This document shows positions 57,171 through 64,000 of a DNA stretch of 64,000 nt, piece after piece. Within the stretch, counting starts at the first letter, position 1. Every line of letters starts with the position of its first letter. The position numbers and the translations under genes were made by a program. The DNA lies in contig NZ_BMFC01000004.1 in NCBI RefSeq assembly GCF_014637725.1, forward strand, positions 62,001 to 126,000, read 5' to 3'. The DNA comes from Marivita lacus. GTDB taxonomy: Bacteria > Pseudomonadota > Alphaproteobacteria > Rhodobacterales > Rhodobacteraceae. The notes below the pieces were generated by a model that was not told where the DNA came from, made no database searches, and saw nothing but the letters and a program-made list of their open reading frames with translations.

Positions 57171-59351
57171 ATGAACAGCGCCGATTTCCTCAACGCCCCC
57201 CTGCCCGACCCGACGGTTCTTGCCGATCTGGACATGACCGGCCCCGGTCGTTTCTTCAACCGCGAGATGTCGTGGCTGGGCTTCAACTGGCGTGTACTTG
57301 AAGAGGCCGAGAATCCGCGCGTGCCTCTGCTCGAACGGCTGCGTTTCGTCTCGATCTCGGCTGCCAATCTTGACGAATTCTACACCGTGCGCGTGGCCGG
57401 TCTGCGCGAACTGGCGCAGGCGGGCAACGTGACACCCGCCGATGACGGTCTGACCCCGGCGGAACAGCTGGTGCTGATCAACGAGGACGCGCGCAAGCTG
57501 ATGGCGTCGCAGCAGCGCGTGCTGGCCGATCTGCGCAGCAAGATGGAGGCCGAGGGCATTTCCATCGTCTCGCGGGAGGGGCTGAGCGACCCGGATCTGG
57601 CCTACCTCGAAGACGTATTCCTGAATCAGGTCTTCCCGGTCCTGTCGCCGCTGGCCATCGACCCGGCCCACCCGTTCCCGTTCATCGCCAACAACGGCTA
57701 TTGCCTCGCCCTTCAGCTGGAGCGGCGCAAGGACCGGACCGGGTTGCAGGCGCTCTTGCCGATCCCGGCTCAGGTCGCGCGTTTCGTGGCGCTGCCACCC
57801 GAAGACGGCGCGCGCCGGTTCCTGTTTCTCGAAGACGTGCTGCTCTTGCATTTCGACCGGCTGTTTCCCGGCTACAAGCTGCGCGACCATTTCGGCTTCC
57901 GGGTGCTGCGCGACAGCGATATCGAGGTCGAGGAAGAGGCCGAAGACCTCGTGCGCGAATTCGAAGTTGCGCTGAAGCGGCGCCGCCGGGGTGAAGTCGT
58001 GCGTCTGACCATCACCAGTGGAGCGCCCGATGCCCTGCGCGGGACCGTGATGCGCGAATTGCGGGTGCGCGAAGACGATGTGATCGAACTGAACGGCATG
58101 ATCGGTGCCGCCGATCTCAAGGAACTGGTGCTCGACAGCCGTCCTGACCTGCTCTGGCCCCTATTCACGCCGCGCGTGCCCGAACGGGTGCAGGATTTCG
58201 ACGGCGACATGTTCGAAGCGATCAAGCAGAAGGACATGCTGCTGCACCACCCCTACGAGACCTTCGATATGGTGGTGCGGTTCCTGTCGCAGGCCGCCCG
58301 CGACCCCGATGTGGTGGCGATCAAGCAAACGCTCTACCGCACCTCGCGCCAGTCGCCCATCGTGGCCGCTCTGTGCGAAGCCGCCGAGGATGGCAAATCC
58401 GTCACCGCGCTGGTCGAGCTGAAGGCCCGTTTTGACGAGGCCGCCAATATCCGCCAGTCGCGCAGGCTGGAACGGGCGGGCGCGCATGTGGTTTACGGGT
58501 TCCTGGACTGGAAAACCCACGCCAAGATCTCGGTCGTGGTGCGCCGCGAAGGTGAAAAGCTGGTCACCTATACCCATTACGGCACCGGCAACTACCACCC
58601 GATCACCGCAACCATCTACACCGATCTGAGCTTTTTCACCTGTGACGCAGCCCTCGGGCGCGATGCGACCAAGGTGTTCAACTACCTCTCGGGCTATGCG
58701 CTGCCGGACGGGCTGGAAAACCTCAGCATCTCGCCGCATTCGCTCAAGCCCAAGATGCTCGAAATGATCGCCGCAGAGGCCGCCCACGCCCGCGCGGGCA
58801 AACCGGCTCAGATCTGGATCAAGATGAATTCGCTGATCGAGCCCGACATGATCGACGCGCTCTATGCAGCCAGTCAGGCCGGGGTGAAGATCGACTGCAT
58901 CATCCGCGGCATCTGCGGCGTGCGTCCGGGCGTCAAGGGACTGAGCGAGAACATCCGCGTCAAATCCATCGTCGGGCGGTTCCTCGAACATTCGCGCATC
59001 GCGTGCTTCGGCAATGGCTACGGGCTGCCGCACAAGAAATCACGGGTCTTCATGTCCTCGGCGGACTGGATGGGCCGCAACCTGACCCGCCGCGTGGAAA
59101 CGCTGGTCGAGATCGAGAACGCAACCGTCAAGGCGCAGATCGTCAGCCAGATCATGGCCGCCAACCTCGCCGACGTGGCGCAAAGCTGGGTGATGCAGCC
59201 CGATGGCCGGTTTGTCCGCGCCACATGGGACGAGGGCGATTTCGCCTTCAACTGCCACCGCTTCTTCATGGAGAACCCGTCGCTGTCGGGCCGCGGATCG
59301 GCAGGCGCATCAGACGTGCCCAAGCTGACGCACACCGAGGACCAGGGCTGA
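57171..59351 (+). CDS. ppk: Polyphosphate kinase (PPK1)
   Basis: The 726-residue enzyme polymerises the gamma-phosphate of ATP into polyphosphate. It shows the N-terminal RFFNREMSWLGFNWRVLEEA, the DSRPDLLWPLF-like central part, HHPYETFDMVVRFL, and the catalytic region GFLDWKTHAKISVVVRREG with YTHYGTGNYHP. The C-terminus matches full-length PPK1. AAAGGA precedes the ATG. A PHO-box-like repeat lies just upstream. The partner ppx lies 1.1 kb downstream, with a reductase gene inserted on the other strand. Confidence 0.95.
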   Translation: MNSADFLNAPLPDPTVLADLDMTGPGRFFNREMSWLGFNWRVLEEAENPRVPLLERLRFVSISAANLDEFYTVRVAGLRELAQAGNVTPADDGLTPAEQLVLINEDARKLMASQQRVLADLRSKMEAEGISIVSREGLSDPDLAYLEDVFLNQVFPVLSPLAIDPAHPFPFIANNGYCLALQLERRKDRTGLQALLPIPAQVARFVALPPEDGARRFLFLEDVLLLHFDRLFPGYKLRDHFGFRVLRDSDIEVEEEAEDLVREFEVALKRRRRGEVVRLTITSGAPDALRGTVMRELRVREDDVIELNGMIGAADLKELVLDSRPDLLWPLFTPRVPERVQDFDGDMFEAIKQKDMLLHHPYETFDMVVRFLSQAARDPDVVAIKQTLYRTSRQSPIVAALCEAAEDGKSVTALVELKARFDEAANIRQSRRLERAGAHVVYGFLDWKTHAKISVVVRREGEKLVTYTHYGTGNYHPITATIYTDLSFFTCDAALGRDATKVFNYLSGYALPDGLENLSISPHSLKPKMLEMIAAEAAHARAGKPAQIWIKMNSLIEPDMIDALYAASQAGVKIDCIIRGICGVRPGVKGLSENIRVKSIVGRFLEHSRIACFGNGYGLPHKKSRVFMSSADWMGRNLTRRVETLVEIENATVKAQIVSQIMAANLADVAQSWVMQPDGRFVRATWDEGDFAFNCHRFFMENPSLSGRGSAGASDVPKLTHTEDQG

Positions 59352-59354
59352 AGA

Positions 59355-60272
59355 TCAACGCCCCTGTTTGTGGGGCAAGAGGATCGCATAAAGCGCGGCA
59401 TTGACAGGGGCATCGACACCCGCCTGTGCCGCCAGCCGTGCTGCCGCCCCCGACACCCAGTCGATCTCGAGCGGGCGACCATGTTCGATGTCGATCGCCG
59501 TCGAGGCCCGACCTTGCGCCGGGAAGGACAGCATGCTGGCCCAGACCTGCTCTTCGATGTCGTCATCCAGCGCCACGCCGAGCGCCCGGCCGATCCCGGC
59601 AGTCTCTGACAGCGCGCGTTTGAACAGCGCCTCCAGTTCGGGCGTGTCGCGCAGCTCCCCCACCGTGCAGCGCCCAGCCGCCGTCACACCGGACAGCGCT
59701 GAAAACAGAACGAATTTCGACCACAGCTCCTTGACGACATCGTCGGTCTGGGGCGCGGAAGACCCCGCATCGTTGATCGCCGCACGCAGCGCGTCGACCC
59801 GTGCAGACGGGCGGCTGTCGCGTTCGGCAAAGATGAAGGAATGGAACGCGCCGGTCTGGGTGATGACACCGGGGGTGAAAATGGTGGTCGAGACCCGCGC
59901 CACGCCATTGCCGACATTGTGCTCCGGCAGGATGCGGATCAGCCGGTCGGACGCTTCGACCCCGTTCAGGAACGGCACCACGAGGGTCTCCGGCCCGAGC
60001 ATCGGCAGACAGGCCCGCGCCGCGTCTTCAAGCGCATCGCCCTTGACGCCAAAGAGGACGGCATCAACGGGGCCCACGTCTTCGGGCCGGTCGGTGGCGA
60101 TGTCGGGATGGGCGGTCTCGGACCCCGTAGCACTGTCCAGCCGCAGACCATTTTCGCGGATCGCGGCAAGATGCGCCCCCCGCGCGATCGTCGCGACGCT
60201 GTGACCTGCAAGGGCCAGCTTGACGGCCAGAAACCCGCCTATCCCGCCCGTGGCCATGGTGGCAATACGCAT
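59355..60272 (-). CDS. 2-dehydropantoate 2-reductase family protein (PanE/ApbA)
   Basis: The 305-residue NAD(P)H enzyme has the Rossmann loop IATMATGGIGGFLAVKLALAG. The family helix follows (VVKELWSKFVLFSALSGVTA, then GRPLEIDWVSGAAARLA). It may reduce ketopantoate for coenzyme A or a related 2-keto acid; paralogues are common, so panE is not assigned. AAGGAGG lies 5 nt before the ATG at 60272. It interrupts the ppk-ppx pair on the opposite strand and ends 3 bp from the ppk stop. Confidence 0.85.
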   Translation of the reverse strand: MRIATMATGGIGGFLAVKLALAGHSVATIARGAHLAAIRENGLRLDSATGSETAHPDIATDRPEDVGPVDAVLFGVKGDALEDAARACLPMLGPETLVVPFLNGVEASDRLIRILPEHNVGNGVARVSTTIFTPGVITQTGAFHSFIFAERDSRPSARVDALRAAINDAGSSAPQTDDVVKELWSKFVLFSALSGVTAAGRCTVGELRDTPELEALFKRALSETAGIGRALGVALDDDIEEQVWASMLSFPAQGRASTAIDIEHGRPLEIDWVSGAAARLAAQAGVDAPVNAALYAILLPHKQGR

Positions 60273-60460
60273 CCGGTCCTCCTTGCGACACCCTCGTTTC
60301 ACACGCCCCAGCATGGCGCATAATCATTTGCTCGGAAAGGCTTTGATTGCCCCTACGTCCCATCGCTTTGCCCCTGAGAAAGCCAAGATCACGCATCGAG
60401 TTTTCTTGACCTTCCGCCCCCTCTTTGACACGGTGCCCGCGACCTTGACCGGGAGGCCCC

Positions 60461-62008
60461 ATGGACGGAACCATCGACTCCGATCACGACCCGTCCGCCC
60501 CGTTCGGGCGCCCCCTGTTCGCCGATCCGCAGGCGCGTGCATTGTCGCGGGTGGGGGTGATCGACATCGGGTCGAACTCGGTGCGGCTCGTGGTGTTCGA
60601 CGGTGCGGCGCGGTCTCCAGCCTATTTCTACAACGAAAAACTGATGTGCGCCCTGGGCGCCGGCATGTCCGAAACCGGGCGCCTGAACCCCGAAGGGCGC
60701 CACCGCGCCTTGCAGGCGCTCAAGCGGTTTCAGGCCTTGGCCCAAGGCATGAACCTGCCGCCGCTCAGCGTCGTGGCGACGGCGGCAGTGCGCGAGGCCG
60801 AGGACGGGCCCGACTTTCTGGAAGACGTGCTGCGGGAAACCGGCTTGCGGATCTGGGTGATCGGTGGCGACGAAGAGGCGCGGCTTTCGGCACAGGGCGT
60901 GCTGCTGGGCTGGCCGGGCAGCTACGGGCTGGTCTGCGACATCGGCGGGTCGTCGATGGAACTGGCCGAGATCTCGGGGGGCCGTGTCGGACGCCGGATC
61001 AGCTCCAACCTCGGGCCGCTCAAGCTGCGCGACCTCAAGGGCGGTCAGAAAGGTCGTGACCAGTACATCAAGGACGTGATGGCCAAACTGGCCACCCATA
61101 TGGGACCACAGCGCGACCGGCTGTTCCTTGTCGGCGGATCCTGGCGCGCGATTGCGCGGATCGACATGCACCGGCGGAACTACCCGCTGCACGTGCTGCA
61201 CGAATACCGGATGGACAAGAAAGCGGTGAACCAGACCGTGAAGTTCATCAAATCCTGCGATCTGGAAGAACTGCGTCAGGCCTGCGGCGTGTCCAACGCG
61301 CGCATGGAACTGGTGCCCTACGCGGTCGACGTTCTCAAGCGGCTGGTGCAGACGTTCAAACCCAAGGACATCGCGATCTCCAGCTATGGCATCCGCGAGG
61401 GGCTGCTTTACGAACAGATGCCGCAGGAACTGCGCGACCGCGATCCGCTGATCGAGGCCTGCCGCTTTGCCGAAGCCAAGGATGCGCGCCTGCCGGGGTT
61501 CGGCAAGAAACTGTTCCGCTTTGTCACGCCGCTGTTCTCCGGTGCGGACCCGGCGCGGATGCGGCTGATCAAGGCCGCCTGCCTGCTGCATGACGTGAGC
61601 TGGCGCGCCCATCCCGATTACCGTGCGGAGACCTGTTTCGACAACGCCACACGCGCCAATCTCGGCGGGCTCAAGCATGCCGAACGCGTGTTCCTCGGGC
61701 TGGCCCTGCTGCACCGCTACAAGAACAAGCGCGAAGGCACGCGGTTCGAGGAACTGGAGGGGCTGCTTTCCGAACGGGCGACCCAAGAGGCCGAAGTGCT
61801 GGGCAAGGCGCTGCGGTTCGGGTCGATGCTGTGGATGTCGGATGCCAGCGCGGACGGCACCGCGCTTGAATGGCGGCCGCGCAAGAAATTGCTGCGGCTC
61901 AAGCTGACACGCGCCTCGGCCCCGCTGTATGGCGAAGTGGCCGAGGCCCGGTTTCTGTCTCTGGCCACTTCGCTTGGCGCGCAGACCGAGGTCGTGCATC
62001 AGCGCTAG
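60461..62008 (+). CDS. ppx: Exopolyphosphatase (Ppx/GppA family)
   Basis: The 515-residue protein has the actin-like N-terminal domain (VGVIDIGSNSVRLVVFDGAA, VVATAAVREAEDGPDF, GLVCDIGGSSMELAEI) and a C-terminal HD-like helical part (AACLLHDVSWRAHPDYRAET). It degrades polyphosphate, or pppGpp in some relatives, and counterbalances the upstream ppk. GGGAGG precedes the ATG. It converges on the DUF3422 gene. Confidence 0.92.
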   Translation: MDGTIDSDHDPSAPFGRPLFADPQARALSRVGVIDIGSNSVRLVVFDGAARSPAYFYNEKLMCALGAGMSETGRLNPEGRHRALQALKRFQALAQGMNLPPLSVVATAAVREAEDGPDFLEDVLRETGLRIWVIGGDEEARLSAQGVLLGWPGSYGLVCDIGGSSMELAEISGGRVGRRISSNLGPLKLRDLKGGQKGRDQYIKDVMAKLATHMGPQRDRLFLVGGSWRAIARIDMHRRNYPLHVLHEYRMDKKAVNQTVKFIKSCDLEELRQACGVSNARMELVPYAVDVLKRLVQTFKPKDIAISSYGIREGLLYEQMPQELRDRDPLIEACRFAEAKDARLPGFGKKLFRFVTPLFSGADPARMRLIKAACLLHDVSWRAHPDYRAETCFDNATRANLGGLKHAERVFLGLALLHRYKNKREGTRFEELEGLLSERATQEAEVLGKALRFGSMLWMSDASADGTALEWRPRKKLLRLKLTRASAPLYGEVAEARFLSLATSLGAQTEVVHQR

Positions 62009-62059
62009 TCAAGGCGTCCATTGACGGAAACGACCCATGAATTTGCCGATTGGCAAAGA

Positions 62060-63358
62060 TCAGAGATCCGGTCCGCCCTGTTCGACCACGCGACGGATGC
62101 GACGCACGGCAAACCAGACGAGCAGCACCACGGGCACCGTCGCCACGGCCGTCACCGCCCCCTTGGTGATGCCAAGCAGATCGGCAACCGGGTAAAGCAG
62201 GTATCCCGCCAGCGACACGGCGTAATAGCTGATCGCCACCACAGACAGACCTTCGACGGTCTTTTGCAGACGCAGCTGCATGTCAGCGCGCTGGTTCATG
62301 CTTTCGAGCAGTTGCTGGTTCTGCGCCGAGCGCGCCACCTCGACCCGCGTGCGCAGCAGGTCACCGGCGCGCACCGCCCGCGCGGCCATCGCCGACAGGC
62401 GCCGTTCAGCGGATTTCACCGTGCGCATTGCCGGATCGTAGCGGCGCGTCATGAATTCGGCAAAGGTCTGACGGCCCTGAAACCGCTCTTCGCGCAACAC
62501 CGACACACGCTGTTCGACAATGGCTTCGTAGGCGCCGGTCGCGCCAAAACGGAACGAGGTCTGCGCAGACAGGCTTTCCAGCTCGGCCGACACCGACAGA
62601 AGCGATTTCAGACGGTCCTCTTCCTGCCCGTCGCCATGGGTCATCGCCGCCATCAAGCGGTTCAGTTCATTGTCGATCTCGCCCATCCGCGAGCCCATTT
62701 CGCGCACGCGGGTGAAGCCCAGCATGGACATGGTCTTGTAGGTCTCGATCTCGCAGAGCCGTTGCACGATGCGCCCCACGCGACGGCGGCCGATACCTTT
62801 GCTGACGAAGCAGCCAAAGCGCAGATGACCCGCCGGATCGATGCGGAAATCCCCCGCCACGATGGCGTCGTCATCGAGCACGCGGCTGACCGCGAGGCTT
62901 TCGGGGACGAACCAGTCGGACAGGTTTTGCGAAATCGTCGCCTCGTCCGGACGGTCCTCGACACGGATCAGCGCCGAGGTGATACGCACGCCGGGGGCCG
63001 AGGCCAGCCACGGTTCGGGAAACACGTCCATATCCGCCGGATCGAAGGGCCGGTCGGACATGCCGTTGATAAACACCGTATAGGTCACGAATTCGGTGTG
63101 CTGTTCCCATTTCAGCGTGTGCTGGCCGATCTGGCCGGAAAAATGCGTGGCACCCGGCTGCGGATGTGTGGTGCCGTAGCGATCCAGCAGCGCCTTGAGG
63201 TGGTCAAGATCCAGCGTCTTGTCCCGCGCAGCCGCCGCCTTGGGCTTTTTCAGCGCAAGATACACCGCGCGACAGGGCGCTTCGAGCGACGGGAACGGTC
63301 GGGCGTGGAGTTCGTTCGAAAGCGCATAGCGCAGCGGATGATCTTCGATGGGTGCCAT
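62060..63358 (-). CDS. DUF3422 family membrane-associated protein
   Basis: The 432-residue protein opens HPLRYALSNELHARPFPSLE and matches DUF3422. The C-terminal quarter has a coiled-coil region (SAQNQQLLESMNQRADMQLR) and two hydrophobic segments near the end (VVAISYYAVSLAGYLLYPV and AVATVPVVLLVWFAV), followed by a basic stretch. It is probably an inner-membrane protein with a large cytoplasmic part. The function is not known. Confidence 0.85.
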   Translation of the reverse strand: MAPIEDHPLRYALSNELHARPFPSLEAPCRAVYLALKKPKAAAARDKTLDLDHLKALLDRYGTTHPQPGATHFSGQIGQHTLKWEQHTEFVTYTVFINGMSDRPFDPADMDVFPEPWLASAPGVRITSALIRVEDRPDEATISQNLSDWFVPESLAVSRVLDDDAIVAGDFRIDPAGHLRFGCFVSKGIGRRRVGRIVQRLCEIETYKTMSMLGFTRVREMGSRMGEIDNELNRLMAAMTHGDGQEEDRLKSLLSVSAELESLSAQTSFRFGATGAYEAIVEQRVSVLREERFQGRQTFAEFMTRRYDPAMRTVKSAERRLSAMAARAVRAGDLLRTRVEVARSAQNQQLLESMNQRADMQLRLQKTVEGLSVVAISYYAVSLAGYLLYPVADLLGITKGAVTAVATVPVVLLVWFAVRRIRRVVEQGGPDL

Positions 63359-63645
63359 GGGTCGGTCTTTCAGATTTTGGATTCACTTAGGCCTGACATT
63401 TCGCCAAGTAAAGAAAATTTCCTGAATTTTCAGTATTTTACCAGTATTCAACAGTATGCATTGCGCCACCTGCCGCAGCGCTGCGCAGGATGCCCGCGCA
63501 ACAGGCGGGATGGAAAACACTTCCAGTTCAATGATCTGAAACAGTTTTTGCGCTGTATCAACGCGCGCTGTTTCGGGGTGGCCCATGATCGCTGCGTCCA
63601 GCGGGGTGTTTCTGCTGTGACACATCGGCAGCAACGGAGCGGATC

Positions 63646-64000
63646 ATGAAACTGTTCATCGGCTATGCAAGTTCGGAAGGGCAAACGCGCAAGATCGCGC
63701 GGCACATCGCGGATCGCCTTGTCGATCAGGGCCACAGCGTCGAGTTAAGCGCTCTTGGCGAGGCGGGACCCGTCGATCTGGCGAGGTTCGACCGGGCCGT
63801 TCTGGGCGGATCGCTGCATGCCGGGCAGTACCAGAGGGTGCTGTCGGAGTTCGCGGCAGACCATGCAGAAGCGCTCAACACCATGCCGACGCTGATGCTG
63901 TCAGTGTCACTTGCGGCAGCCGGTCATGACGCCGAAGATTGGCGCGGGCTGGACCACATCCTGTCAGATTTCACCAAGGCGACGGGTTGGACCCCCGGCA
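63646..64000 (+). CDS. Flavodoxin-domain protein, HemG-like (cut by window edge)
   Basis: The visible 118 residues start MKLFIGYASSEGQTRKIARH, the FMN-phosphate loop of flavodoxins (SSEGQTRKIA), then RAVLGGSLHAGQYQ. This resembles the menaquinone-dependent protoporphyrinogen oxidase HemG and its relatives. GGAGCGG lies just before the ATG. The C-terminus lies outside the window, so length and exact class remain open. Confidence 0.8.
   Translation, partial: MKLFIGYASSEGQTRKIARHIADRLVDQGHSVELSALGEAGPVDLARFDRAVLGGSLHAGQYQRVLSEFAADHAEALNTMPTLMLSVSLAAAGHDAEDWRGLDHILSDFTKATGWTPG

Noticed and set aside
63359-63645. Small frames in the gap between DUF3422 and the flavodoxin gene
   Set aside because: They overlap on both strands, lack ribosome sites and have no domain. 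The 287-base gap looks like ordinary intergenic DNA holding two divergent promoters.
62021-63649. 542-codon plus-strand frame opposite DUF3422
   Set aside because: It is a shadow of the DUF3422 gene; the composition is His/Arg/Gln-rich with no start signal.

Overview
The window looks like chromosomal DNA from an alphaproteobacterium of the Rhodobacteraceae (Roseobacter group). It is GC-rich and densely coded. It carries typical gene sets of that group: glyQ - FkbM methyltransferase - DUF6446 - glyS - PPDK-like, AI-2E permease - hdaA - ppk - ppx, folB-folP-glmM, the short alphaproteobacterial ProS, a secreted Hint-domain protein, an RTX/DUF4214 protein and a DctPQM TRAP transporter. The genus cannot be fixed from sequence reading alone.

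Layout. 0-9.6 kb: a partial L,D-transpeptidase divergent from a Tat-exported DUF882 (YcbK-like) protein; a GDSL esterase autotransporter; a class III aminotransferase divergent from an acetylpolyamine amidohydrolase; an overlapping GNAT / OSBS-NSAR enolase pair; a secreted protein with two CAP-like halves; CsbD. 9.6-16.2 kb is the accessory part: a decayed transposase-like stretch, a three-gene cassette (DUF305 membrane protein, a 42-residue Met/His-rich membrane peptide, a glutaredoxin-MauE fusion), a truncated tyrosine recombinase, the TRAP operon, then tRNA-Arg(CCG). 16.3-31 kb: malate synthase G, a photolyase/cryptochrome coupled to a DUF2256 zinc-finger protein, pepN, a PlsC-type acyltransferase behind a PHO-box-like repeat, a lytic transglycosylase, gatB, bolA, a J-domain protein, a class V aminotransferase and the Hint protein. 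31.9-45.9 kb: tandem Lrp regulators divergent from ilvC, the RTX protein, a 27-residue membrane ORF, an EamA transporter, a SPOR/PG-binding pseudoprotease, and the glyQ-glyS-PPDK operon. 46-64 kb: SleB hydrolase, folate and peptidoglycan precursor genes (folB, folP, glmM), a serine hydrolase, proS, a sensor kinase, an ADP-ribosylglycohydrolase-like protein, hdaA, polyphosphate metabolism (ppk, ppx), DUF3422 and a partial flavodoxin.

Functional threads. Cell-wall turnover is represented by the L,D-transpeptidase, DUF882, SLT, SleB and glmM genes. Phosphate stress is suggested by two PHO-box-like direct repeats with the same 11-nt period and nearly the same distance to a start codon, one before ppk and one before the acyltransferase. 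Metal or redox stress is suggested by the DUF305 cassette. Nitrogen and polyamine catabolism is suggested by the aminotransferase/APAH and GNAT/NSAR genes.

No CRISPR array, rRNA or intact insertion sequence was seen. The most promising points for follow-up are the DUF305 - micropeptide - Grx/MauE cassette, the paired PHO boxes, the pseudoprotease with all three triad positions changed, the EF-hand placed just before the Hint cysteine, the FolB fusion, and the shared 16-bp palindrome core at 16.3 and 55.25 kb.
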